A DNA stretch of 8,174 bases from Candidatus Methanosuratincola sp. (GCA_029907755.1 JARYLH010000063.1:1-8174); one strand, 5' to 3'; shown: positions 1 through 6,157, numbered from the stretch's first letter. Translations and numbers: made by a program. The notes: generated by a model not told the origin, from the sequence alone.

Positions 1-2
1 GT

Positions 3-431
3 CCATCCGAGGTGCTGTTCTTGGACGAGCCGACGAAAGGTCTGGACGAGCGAAAGAAGCGCCTTGTTATTGAGCTGCTCCAGATTGCGAAGATGCAGTC
101 AAATTCGATGGTTGTCGTCTCGCACGATTTGCAGTTCCTTAAAGAGATATCTGACAGGGTATGTGTTATGTACTGCGGTGATGTTCTCGAAGTTTCTGAG
201 ACTCGGGAATTCTTTGAATCGCCTAGTCATCCATACTCCTCTTCGTTGCTTGTCTCACTCCCCTCGAGAGGCTTAGTGCCAATCGAAGGCGATGCCCCGA
301 GCATGGTCTCGCCCCCAAGCGGCTGTTGTTTCCATCCGCGCTGTAGGTATAGGATGCCTGGATGTACGTCCGAGAGGCCTCCTATGATCTCTAAAAATGG
401 AATCATGGTAAGGTGTTTCAAATATGCCTGA
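3..431 (+). CDS. Oligopeptide/nickel-type ABC transporter ATP-binding protein, C-terminal part (5' end outside window)
   Basis: This is the last 142 codons of an Opp/Dpp/Nik-family ATPase, which would energise import of peptides, nickel chelates or similar solutes at the cytoplasmic face of the membrane. The frame is open from base 3, so the Walker A and signature motifs lie upstream. Visible parts are Walker B (VLFLDEP, residues 4-10), a D-loop (KGLD) and the H-loop (SHDL). After these comes the family-specific C-terminal extension (oligo_HPY) with SHPYSSSLL. It ends in a four-cysteine pattern, C108-x5-C114-x6-C121-x16-C138, with an extra C109 where proline is usual. In relatives such as DppD these cysteines bind an iron-sulfur cluster; that is inferred here. 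The stop TGA overlaps the next gene by 8 bases, so the two are probably co-translated. The substrate cannot be read from this fragment, and OppD-type versus OppF-type is undecided. Confidence 0.9.
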   Translation, partial: PSEVLFLDEPTKGLDERKKRLVIELLQIAKMQSNSMVVVSHDLQFLKEISDRVCVMYCGDVLEVSETREFFESPSHPYSSSLLVSLPSRGLVPIEGDAPSMVSPPSGCCFHPRCRYRMPGCTSERPPMISKNGIMVRCFKYA

Positions 432-1233
432 TCGTAAGAAAATCTACGGATATGATGAAGAATTGTGGTTTGAGGTGCTGAGGCAGCAGCAGAATACCGG
501 AGAAAGGGATCTTGGGACGATCGTGTCCGCTTTGGAATCATACGGTATAGGCGTAGGCAAGGAGATCGTAGACCTTGGTTGCGGTACTGGAAGGATATCC
601 AATAGGCTTGCGAAGGTCGGCTACTTCGTGACAGGGATAGATCTCTCGCTCAAGTGTGTCGAGGAGGCATCGCGCATGGCGCAGGAGCTCGGGGTCTCTG
701 ATAAGACCCGATACTTGGTAGGTGACTATAGAAATGTGGAGATCTTCTCAGGGAAGAAGTACGATGCTGCCCTTTGCATACTCGCCCCTGCATGGAATTC
801 AACAGAGGAGATGTCAAGTGCACTCACTAAACTGTCAGGAATAGTTCGGAGGGGAGGGATCTTGCTCCTCAGGGAGAGTGTTAAGGAGCGTTTCCTTGTC
901 TCAATGGCAGTAGCCCCGTCTACCCAGAACTGGTTCAGGTTCAGTGGCGATCTCCTTTCTCTCCACAGATGGGATTATGACCAATCCAAGTCAAAAGTGC
1001 GGGCAGTAAAGGAGTTCTATAGGAAGGATGAAAAGGATGCGTCCTTGAGGCTCCTGACAAAGATAGAGCAAGAGTACACGCTGCGAACAATAGCCGAATA
1101 CATCAATGCCTTCCAGGGTGCTGGGTGGGAAGTGTGCAATGTCTTGGCAGACTCGGTCGACCTCCTGAACCTGGCAAAGTACAACGATCCATGGTGGGCC
1201 TTCAGTGCCTTGTTCGTTGCAAGGTTCCGCTGA
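424..1233 (+). CDS. Class I SAM-dependent methyltransferase
   Basis: This is a 269-residue, probably cytoplasmic protein that would transfer a methyl group from S-adenosylmethionine to an unknown acceptor. The Rossmann-fold methyltransferase core is clear. Motif I is VDLGCGTGR (49-57), the acidic residue after strand 2 is D73 in GIDLS, a GDYR motif (100-103) follows strand 3, and YDAALC (113-118) fits strand 4. RRGGILLLRE (142-151) fits the strand-5 turn. The C-terminal half (about 160-269) is rich in aromatic and charged residues, resembles no substrate domain I recognise, and probably forms the acceptor site. The ATG lies inside the end of the ABC ATPase gene (8-base overlap), which points to one operon and translational coupling. 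The product could modify the transported compound or be an unrelated passenger. The family is certain, the substrate is not. Confidence 0.85.
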   Translation: MPDRKKIYGYDEELWFEVLRQQQNTGERDLGTIVSALESYGIGVGKEIVDLGCGTGRISNRLAKVGYFVTGIDLSLKCVEEASRMAQELGVSDKTRYLVGDYRNVEIFSGKKYDAALCILAPAWNSTEEMSSALTKLSGIVRRGGILLLRESVKERFLVSMAVAPSTQNWFRFSGDLLSLHRWDYDQSKSKVRAVKEFYRKDEKDASLRLLTKIEQEYTLRTIAEYINAFQGAGWEVCNVLADSVDLLNLAKYNDPWWAFSALFVARFR

Positions 1234-1261
1234 GTCCTCAAGGTCAGTGTATTTGCGCCTG

Positions 1262-1267
1262 TTTTTT
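1262..1267 (+). terminator. Oligo-T terminator after the methyltransferase gene
   Basis: A run of six T lies 29 bases after the methyltransferase stop. Archaeal RNA polymerase often terminates at such runs without a hairpin. A short GCCCC/GGGGC stem with a 6-base loop follows at 1272-1287 and might assist, but it lies after the T run, unlike a bacterial intrinsic terminator. Confidence 0.45.
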
Positions 1268-1452
1268 CTATGCCCCTGTCACGGGGCTTTGGCATGGAAA
1301 CTGTTCAACAATAAGGCTCATTTCTGATATTTTTCCATTGCAAGCTCGGTTTTAGAATTGGGGGCTTCGATCCGCAGGCTTGAGACGCAAAGATGCTCTA
1401 AAGGCTCACATTCTACTCGACGTTTTTTATAGGGTACAATCACCTGATCGAC

Positions 1453-1494
1453 TTTTTCCTGATCAAGGTAATCTCCGATCCTTGTCAGGAAGAA
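1453..1494 (+). repeat. Strong imperfect palindrome (15-bp stem with one bulged T)
   Basis: Bases 1453-1462 pair with 1485-1494 (ten pairs, one G-U on the plus strand). T1463 is unpaired, then CAAGG (1464-1468) pairs with CCTTG (1480-1484) around an 11-base loop. The fold is slightly better on the plus strand, because the G-U becomes a C-A mismatch on the minus strand. It is too far from either stop and lacks a following T-run in the plus direction, so it is not an ordinary intrinsic terminator. It could be a structured RNA, a transcript-end stabiliser or the subterminal palindrome of a small transposon relic. Confidence 0.55.
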
Positions 1495-1544
1495 CTTCTC
1501 TTGGATCAAAGTTCGCAGGATGGGCGAGGTTTTTGAATAGCAGC

Positions 1545-1560
1545 AAAAATCGCATAAAAA
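1545..1560 (-). terminator. purC: Oligo-T terminator of purC
   Basis: Read on the minus strand, two T5 runs (1560-1556 and 1549-1545), separated by six bases, begin about 20 bases after the purC stop. Repeated short T-runs soon after a stop are the usual archaeal termination signal. No stable hairpin precedes them. Confidence 0.55.
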
Positions 1561-1580
1561 GGCGGCATCAGGGCGTTGGG

Positions 1581-2522
1581 TCAGGGGCTGAAGATTTCAT
1601 CCACGCTTTCCAGCTGCAGATCTCGGATCGTCGCCACGCCTGATATCACTGAGTAGGCGCCCATGCACCTCTTGGAGATCTCCTTTATGACTCGCTGCGG
1701 AAGCTTGGGGGGTTGCCCTTCGCCACTGAAGCCCATCCTCCTGAGGCACTCCCTGAGGAACTCCTTGTCGAGGCAGTGCTTCTCCTGCGGCTCGCCCGGC
1801 TTATAGTGTTCGATCGACCACATCCTCGCCGAGTCGTGCGTCGGGGGCTCGTCTATCTGGATCAGCTCGCCATCCACGGTGCCGAACTCGATCTTGAAAT
1901 CCGGTATTATGATGCCCTTCCTCTTTGCCTCGGCCTCATAGAACTCATAGAGCTTGAGCGTGGCTTCCTCGAGAATGCCCCATGTCTCCCTATCGACAAG
2001 CCCCTTGGCTATTGCCTCCTCCTTCGAGATCTCCTCGTCATGACCGACATCTGCCTTCGTTGTGGGGGTTATCACCGGATCGGGGAGCTCATCTGCCATC
2101 CTCAGCCCGTCTGGGAACTTCAGCCCGTACATGTTCCTCCGCCCTTCCTTGTATGCCCTCCAGAGGGAGCCGTACAGGTACTTCCTTACGACCCACTCAA
2201 TATCTATCCTCTTGGCCTTCTTCACGCGGATCGTCCGGCTGTCGACCACCCCAATCAAGTGGTTAGGGAAGACCTGTCGGCTTTTCTCCATCCAGTAGAC
2301 CGACAGCTTGAGCAGGGACTCGCCCTTGTGGGGTATCAGCGTCGGCATCACAACATCGAAAGCTGAGATCCTGTCCGTGTGGTAGATCAGCAGCTCGTCC
2401 CCCAAGTCGTAGACATCCCTCACCTTCCCCCTTCTGGGGATCCCTGCCTTGAGATCAGAAAACCTGACCACTCCCACTTCTTTTCCCGTGAGCGGATCAT
2501 TGACAATCTCCAATGTGGCCAC
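1581..2522 (-). CDS. purC: Phosphoribosylaminoimidazole-succinocarboxamide (SAICAR) synthase
   Basis: This enzyme joins CAIR and aspartate using ATP to make SAICAR in cytosolic de novo purine synthesis. Motifs, numbered from the longest possible start (TTG at 2531), are the N-terminal nucleotide loop GKVRDVYD (35-42), TDRISAFDVVMP (52-63), the signature EWVVRKYLYGSLW (112-124) and TPTTKADVGHDE (155-166). The second signature, IDEPPTHDSARMW (226-238), follows. At about 313 residues it is longer than the roughly 240-residue E. coli enzyme and matches the yeast ADE1-like layout, with an insert around 130-180 and a longer C-terminus. There is no early ATG. The candidates are TTG 2531, GTG 2522 and TTG 2513 (GGTGG five bases upstream). 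I chose GTG because a TATA-like TTTAAT lies about 25 bases before it, suggesting a leaderless message. No other pur gene is in view, and the gene is divergent from padR. Confidence 0.93.
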   Translation of the reverse strand: MATLEIVNDPLTGKEVGVVRFSDLKAGIPRRGKVRDVYDLGDELLIYHTDRISAFDVVMPTLIPHKGESLLKLSVYWMEKSRQVFPNHLIGVVDSRTIRVKKAKRIDIEWVVRKYLYGSLWRAYKEGRRNMYGLKFPDGLRMADELPDPVITPTTKADVGHDEEISKEEAIAKGLVDRETWGILEEATLKLYEFYEAEAKRKGIIIPDFKIEFGTVDGELIQIDEPPTHDSARMWSIEHYKPGEPQEKHCLDKEFLRECLRRMGFSGEGQPPKLPQRVIKEISKRCMGAYSVISGVATIRDLQLESVDEIFSP

Positions 2523-2542
2523 CGCAAACAATTGATCTTTCC

Positions 2543-2554
2543 GAAATTAAATCC
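2543..2554 (-). promoter_or_regulatory. Candidate purC TATA box
   Basis: On the minus strand a TTTAATTT element centred near 2548 is preceded by a purine-rich BRE-like GAAAGGA. Its distance to GTG 2522 is about 25 bases, fitting leaderless initiation. A second TATA-like TTTTTATG near 2587 would instead give a leader of about 40 bases, so which one is used is not settled. Confidence 0.4.
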
Positions 2555-2605
2555 TTTCTCCGCCCCTGCTGGCGATCGCCGCCCATAAAAATCCAAGCAT
2601 TATCG

Positions 2606-2623
2606 CTTAATGTATCGCATAAG
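2606..2623 (+). promoter_or_regulatory. Candidate PadR operator
   Basis: An imperfect inverted repeat, CTTAATG - TATCG - CATAAG, abuts the TATA box of padR. A direct repeat TATCGC (2601-2606 and 2613-2618) overlaps it. PadR-family repressors usually bind dyads overlapping their own promoter, so this is a reasonable autoregulatory site, inferred from position and symmetry only. Confidence 0.4.
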
Positions 2624-2624
2624 A

Positions 2625-2636
2625 TATATTTAAATA
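2625..2636 (+). promoter_or_regulatory. TATA box for the padR-ABC exporter operon
   Basis: TATATTTAAATA is a strong archaeal TATA element. Its centre lies about 30 bases before ATG 2660, so transcription would begin at or just before that ATG, giving a leaderless or near-leaderless mRNA. This spacing decides the padR start and argues against the in-frame ATG at 2513, which lies upstream of the promoter. The element is nearly symmetrical and might also fire toward purC. Confidence 0.65.
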
Positions 2637-2659
2637 CCAGATCTCCCAATTGCAGGTTT

Positions 2660-3244
2660 ATGCCAGATCCAACCGACTGCGACGCAGACGACTTGCAAGA
2701 GTCATTTACGCCCCAGTCTGCCCCTAGGGGTCTCCTCTTCATGTACATATTGCACCGTCTGGGCACAAAGCCTTCCCATGGCTATGAGATACTTTGTGAC
2801 ATCGAGACAAAGACGGGTGGGGCCTGGCGCCCTAGGCCCGGGGCCATATACCCGATGCTCAAGAAGATGGTCGCTGCAGGCTACATCGAATGCCAGGATG
2901 CCGGAGGGGAAACTGACCAGAAAGTATATTCGCTGACGCCAAGAGGAAGGATGCTGCTAGAAAAGACAAAGGAGAAGATACGCGCTTCCGGGCAACGGAT
3001 GGATTCGCTAAAGGGGATCTTCCTCGAGATGATGGGGGAGCGTGAGGCCCTTGGCTTCCTGATGGATGCCCTGAAGGGGCATTTCGAGATGATAAGGGCT
3101 GCCTGTTCGCTGCAATCAGGAGTGCAGCCGAGGTTGGAGGTACAGTACAGGCTCAGGGAGTACTCCTTGCTCCTCGAGAAGGAGCTAAGGTGGGTCAACT
3201 CGACACTGAGCCAACTGGAAACTGGGAATGATCAGTCTGATTGA
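2660..3244 (+). CDS. PadR-family transcriptional regulator
   Basis: This 194-residue DNA-binding protein is probably a ligand-responsive repressor of its own operon. The PadR winged helix-turn-helix covers about 22-100: GLLFMYILHRLG helix 1, SHGYEIL (39-45), the recognition helix around RPGAIYPMLKKMVAAGYI (59-76) and the wing DQKVYSLTPRGRMLL (86-100). The remaining 95 residues are helical, with a predicted C-terminal dimerisation helix (about 160-188, rich in Leu, Glu and Arg), as in the longer PadR subfamily. The first 20 residues are acidic and polar. ATG 2660 was chosen because the TATA box lies just upstream. The stop overlaps a possible ATG of the next gene (TGATG), showing an operon with the ABC exporter. 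The known precedent is LmrR controlling LmrCD; the inducer here is unknown. Confidence 0.9.
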   Translation: MPDPTDCDADDLQESFTPQSAPRGLLFMYILHRLGTKPSHGYEILCDIETKTGGAWRPRPGAIYPMLKKMVAAGYIECQDAGGETDQKVYSLTPRGRMLLEKTKEKIRASGQRMDSLKGIFLEMMGEREALGFLMDALKGHFEMIRAACSLQSGVQPRLEVQYRLREYSLLLEKELRWVNSTLSQLETGNDQSD

Positions 3245-3258
3245 TGTGGTGGTCGAAA

Positions 3259-4293
3259 ATGAGTGGAGAGACGAATGCGAATGGCGGAAGAAGGACAATG
3301 ATGCAGATTCGCGACCTAAAGAAGGTATTCAACGGGACGGTCGTTGCGGTCGACGGGGTAACCTTCGATGTCTACGAGGGCGAGATATTCGGGTTCTTGG
3401 GCCCCAACGGTGCGGGGAAGACCACGACGATCAGCATGCTCACTACGCTGCTGAGGCCGACCTCGGGGACCGCGACCGTCTGCGGCTTCGACATACTGAA
3501 GGAGCCGAACGAGGTCAGGAAGAGGATCGGCGTCGTCCCGCAGGAGTACACCGCTGACGAGGATCTAACCGGATATGAGAACATAATGTTCTGCGCGGAC
3601 CTCTACGGCATCCCTAGGAGGATATCCAGGGAGAGGGCGGATGAGCTGCTGAAGCTCGTGGAGCTCGAGTCCGCGAAGGATCGCAAGGTAGAGACATACT
3701 CGGGGGGTATGCGCAGGAGGCTGGAGCTCGCCTGCGGTCTGATAAACCATCCGAGGGTCTTATTCTTGGACGAGCCCACCCTTGGTCTTGACGTCCAGAC
3801 CAGGGCAGCGGTCTGGCAGTACATAAGGAGGCTCAAGGAAGAGTACGGCATGACTCTGTTCCTGACGACCCATTACTTGGAGGAGGCCGACTCGCTCTGC
3901 GACAGGATAGCGATAATCGACCACGGAAAGATAGTCAAGATAGGGACCCCCAAAGAACTGAAGGACAGCCTGGGCGGCGATGTAATCGAGCTCGGCGTCC
4001 AAGAGGCGGGCGAGGACCTTACCCAGCTGATCTCCTCAGTACAGCACGTCAAGGAAGTGAAGCGGGTGGCTCCGTCCGAGTACCGGATAAAATCTGAGGT
4101 GGGCGAAGTGACCGCACCGATGATAATCGATGCGCTAAGGTCGAAGGGCTACCGGGTGAGCAAGATCTCGCTTACAAGGCCTACACTCGACCAGGTATAC
4201 CTCGAGTTTACTGGCAGGTCGATCCGCGAGGAGAACGGAGACCGGACGCAGGCGATGCGCCAGAGGATGATTATGAGGAGGGCAAGGAGGTGA
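3259..4293 (+). CDS. ABC-2 exporter ATP-binding protein (DrrA-like)
   Basis: This ATPase subunit powers the permease encoded next, probably for export of drugs, lipids or other amphiphiles. It has 344 residues from ATG 3259. The motifs are Walker A GPNGAGKTT (48-56), Q-loop Q95, signature YSGGM (147-151), Walker B VLFLDEP (167-173), D-loop GLD (176-178) and H-loop H205. A C-terminal accessory domain (about 240-320) ends in PTLDQVYLEFTGR, typical of DrrA/CcmA-type exporter ATPases. The final 24 residues are an unusually basic tail rich in Arg and Met. Three starts are possible: ATG 3244, overlapping the padR stop; ATG 3259, preceded by GGTGGT; and ATG 3298, preceded by GAAGAAGG, which begins right at the conserved domain. 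I prefer 3259 but 3298 is nearly as good. The gene overlaps or abuts both neighbours, so it belongs to one transcript. Confidence 0.93.
   Translation: MSGETNANGGRRTMMQIRDLKKVFNGTVVAVDGVTFDVYEGEIFGFLGPNGAGKTTTISMLTTLLRPTSGTATVCGFDILKEPNEVRKRIGVVPQEYTADEDLTGYENIMFCADLYGIPRRISRERADELLKLVELESAKDRKVETYSGGMRRRLELACGLINHPRVLFLDEPTLGLDVQTRAAVWQYIRRLKEEYGMTLFLTTHYLEEADSLCDRIAIIDHGKIVKIGTPKELKDSLGGDVIELGVQEAGEDLTQLISSVQHVKEVKRVAPSEYRIKSEVGEVTAPMIIDALRSKGYRVSKISLTRPTLDQVYLEFTGRSIREENGDRTQAMRQRMIMRRARR
4286..4293 (+). promoter_or_regulatory. Near-perfect Shine-Dalgarno that sets the permease start
   Basis: GGAGGTGA is fully complementary to the usual archaeal 16S rRNA tail. It lies five bases before TTG 4299, the ideal spacing. 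The GTG at 4290 sits inside the SD and so is unlikely to be used. The motif also contains the ATPase stop codon TGA, a sign of tight translational coupling. Confidence 0.75.
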
Positions 4294-4298
4294 GTGAC

Positions 4299-5240
4299 TT
4301 GACCGCCGCAGAAGCGAAGGTGAATCTGGTGCAGCAGGTCGGCAGTGTTTCTCCCCAGGTGGACAAGTCCAACTCGACGATAATCAGCAGCAGCCCTTAC
4401 CACGGGCTCTGGGCGCTGACGAACAGGGAGCTGAAGAAGTGGTACAAGAATCCAGTGATCCTGCTGCTTTCGCTTATCCAGCCGGTGCTCTGGCTTGGGC
4501 TCTTCGGGAAGGCTATGAACTTCGGTGCCATATTCACCGATGGTGCATTCAACATACCCGGGCTGAACATACCCAAGGAGGTAATAAACCAGCTCGGGAA
4601 CATGCTGATGCTCAACGTCTTCGGGACCTCTGACTACTTCTCGTTCCTGGCGGTCGGGATGCTCTCGTTCATAATCATATTCACTGCTATGTTCAGCGGG
4701 ATGTCGATAGTCTGGGACAGGAGGCTCGGCACCCTCAACAAGGTGATGAGCACGCCGGTCGCACGCGGCTCCATCGTCATGTCCAAGATACTGTCGAGCG
4801 TCATCCGTTCCCTCGTCCAGGCCGCGATCATACTCGTCCTGGCAGTCCTCCTCGGCATGAACACCTCCAGCATGACTGTTCTGGGCGTCGTTGGCACGTT
4901 CGCATCGCTCGCGCTTCTCTCATTCGGCTTCTCAGCGGTGTTCCTGATGCTCGCGCTCAGGTCCACCAACCAGAACACCCAGATGGCTATCGTGAACCTG
5001 CTGAACCTGCCGCTCCTCTTCGGCAGCAACGCACTCTTCCCGGCGAACCTGATGCCCGAATGGCTGCAGGCATTCGTGAAGGTCAATCCGATCAGCTACG
5101 CCACCGACATCGGGAGGCAGCTGCTTCTGGGGGCTGGGGGCATGAGCCCGCTTTCGTTCGACTTTGCCTACCTGGCCGCTTTCGCAGCCGTGTTCTCGGT
5201 AGTGGGGATCGTGCTCTCTTGGAGGTTCCTCACGAAGTGA
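4299..5240 (+). CDS. ABC-2 type exporter permease (DrrB-like)
   Basis: This 313-residue integral membrane protein is the channel partner of the upstream ATPase. Six hydrophobic segments are seen at about 52-71, 114-137, 168-186, 193-218, 229-249 and 290-307. Before the first lies a polar, Ser-rich cytoplasmic stretch of about 33 residues, then an amphipathic helix (LTNRELKKWYKNP) typical of the family, which contacts the ATPase. Between segments 1 and 2 is a loop of about 40 residues, presumably extracellular. ABC-2 landmarks are VWDRRLGTLNKVMSTPV (138-154) and LMPEWLQAFVKVNPISYA (251-268). The TTG start is chosen from the SD at 4286-4293; the in-frame GTG at 4290 would add three residues. 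Together with PadR and the ATPase it makes a complete, probably homodimeric exporter. The substrate is not evident. Confidence 0.92.
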   Translation: MTAAEAKVNLVQQVGSVSPQVDKSNSTIISSSPYHGLWALTNRELKKWYKNPVILLLSLIQPVLWLGLFGKAMNFGAIFTDGAFNIPGLNIPKEVINQLGNMLMLNVFGTSDYFSFLAVGMLSFIIIFTAMFSGMSIVWDRRLGTLNKVMSTPVARGSIVMSKILSSVIRSLVQAAIILVLAVLLGMNTSSMTVLGVVGTFASLALLSFGFSAVFLMLALRSTNQNTQMAIVNLLNLPLLFGSNALFPANLMPEWLQAFVKVNPISYATDIGRQLLLGAGGMSPLSFDFAYLAAFAAVFSVVGIVLSWRFLTK

Positions 5241-5284
5241 TGCCGTGCTTTGTGGTGCCTCCGGCTGATCCGCCTTCAAATTAA

Positions 5285-6088
5285 TCATTTTTTTAGAAAC
5301 AGCTCTTGGAGCCCTGCCACGCTGGGGATTACAGCGTCCGGCCTTATGCGGCTCTTCTCCAGGTCCTCCATCTTCGTCGAGCCTGAAAGCACGAGAACCC
5401 CCGTGATGCCCGCAAGCCTCGCGGCCGCCATGTCTATCTCGAGGGTATCCCCCACCATTGCGACCTCGGAGTTCTTTAGGCCCATTGCCTTTAAGGCTAT
5501 CTTCATTATCCTTTTGGACGGTTTGCCGATTACCCTTGGCCTCAGGCCGGTCGCGGTCGCCACCGCCTCAACTATGGAACCCGCCCCAGGGATGTACCCG
5601 CCCTCGAGCGGCAGCCTCGGGTCCATATTTGTGGCTATGAACCTTGCTCCGCTCTGGATGGCATGGCAGGCAGCTGCCAGTTTTTCGTATGTCAGGTGCA
5701 TGTCCAGGCCGCACACAACGTAACGGGCTCTTCTTGCCTCACCCATGCCGAGAACCTTGAAACCCTCCTCCTCGAGGGCCTGGATCAGCCCCCGCTCGCC
5801 CAAGACAAAGCATTCGCCGCCCCCGAGGCGCTTCAAATAAATCGCCGTGGCAACGGAGGACGTTAGGATTTCGCGATCCCCGACTTCGATCCCCATGCCC
5901 TTGAGCTTATCGGCGTACTCCTGAGGAGTCTTTGTCGAGTTATTGGTCAGGAAGAGGATCCTCTTCCCCTCTTTCCTGAGCATGCCTATAGTCTCGATTG
6001 CACCTTGAATAGGCCGATCTCCGAGGTATATGCAGCCATCGAGGTCGAATATGAACCCCTTCTTGTCCCTGAGCAGTTCCGAGAGCAT
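5285..6088 (-). CDS. HAD superfamily class IIA phosphatase (NagD/phosphoglycolate phosphatase family)
   Basis: This is a 267-residue, probably cytosolic Mg-dependent phosphatase. HAD motif I is DLDG (15-18, nucleophile D15 and general acid D17). Motif II is LFLTNNSTKT (45-54). The class IIA (C2) cap occupies about 75-180, with YVVCGLDMHLTYEKL and ATNMDPRLP, typical of NagD/PGP/4-nitrophenyl phosphatases. Motif III lysine is K189 in GKPS, and motif IV is MVGDTLEIDM (211-220, D214 and D219). Substrates in the family include 2-phosphoglycolate, ribonucleotide monophosphates, glycerol phosphate and p-nitrophenyl phosphate, and cannot be told apart here. I chose ATG 6088 over TTG 6094 because a TATA-like box lies about 28 bases upstream and no SD is present, suggesting a leaderless message. 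The gene stands alone, convergent with the exporter and divergent from znuA. Confidence 0.92.
   Translation of the reverse strand: MLSELLRDKKGFIFDLDGCIYLGDRPIQGAIETIGMLRKEGKRILFLTNNSTKTPQEYADKLKGMGIEVGDREILTSSVATAIYLKRLGGGECFVLGERGLIQALEEEGFKVLGMGEARRARYVVCGLDMHLTYEKLAAACHAIQSGARFIATNMDPRLPLEGGYIPGAGSIVEAVATATGLRPRVIGKPSKRIMKIALKAMGLKNSEVAMVGDTLEIDMAAARLAGITGVLVLSGSTKMEDLEKSRIRPDAVIPSVAGLQELFLKK
5288..5294 (+). terminator. T7 terminator of the exporter operon
   Basis: Seven T lie 47 bases after the permease stop. They fall inside the last codons of the convergent HAD gene, where they encode its terminal lysines. This compact arrangement would stop plus-strand transcription just before it runs antisense through the phosphatase gene. 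Confidence 0.5.
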
Positions 6089-6111
6089 GATCAACTGTTT
6101 TTCGATACCTT

Positions 6112-6119
6112 GTATTTAT
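6112..6119 (-). promoter_or_regulatory. TATA box of the HAD phosphatase gene
   Basis: On the minus strand ATAAATAC follows a BRE-like GGAGGG. Its centre is about 28 bases before ATG 6088, the spacing expected for a leaderless archaeal transcript. Confidence 0.55.
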
Positions 6120-6157
6120 CCCTCCCCAACTGATTTATTAATTATTTCAACATTTTT

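Larger units (their letters stand above)
1234..1580. other. Gene-free stretch between two convergent transcription units
   Basis: This stretch of about 350 bases separates the plus-strand ABC/methyltransferase unit from the minus-strand purC. It contains T-runs on the plus strand (1262-1267, 1423-1428), a strong bulged hairpin (1453-1494) and two A5 tracts near 1545-1560 that are T-runs for purC. A minus-strand frame stays open from about 1580 down to 1318, but it has no ATG or GTG start with a ribosome site and no recognisable domain. I found no tRNA, rRNA or CRISPR repeat. It may simply be a double 3' untranslated region or hold a small RNA or element remnant. Confidence 0.6.

Noticed and set aside
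1355..1400. tRNA-like T-arm (CTTCGATCC) in the gene-free stretch
   Set aside because: The flanking bases do not pair as a T-stem, and no acceptor stem, D-arm or anticodon arm could be built around it.
1713..2366. 217-codon plus-strand open frame across purC
   Set aside because: It is antisense to the well-supported purC. The translation is Leu/Pro/Arg-rich without motifs, a shadow of codon bias.
2513..2659. Upstream in-frame ATG (2513) that would extend PadR by 49 residues
   Set aside because: The extension lies upstream of a strong TATA box placed correctly for ATG 2660, overlaps the divergent purC start, and adds sequence unlike any PadR N-terminus.
4634..5086. 150-codon minus-strand open frame inside the permease gene
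   Set aside because: It is antisense to a clear ABC-2 permease. It has no domain, no promoter and no ribosome site.
5250..5723. 157-codon plus-strand open frame inside the HAD gene
   Set aside because: It is antisense to the HAD phosphatase, whose four catalytic motifs are intact. The composition is that of a reverse-strand shadow.
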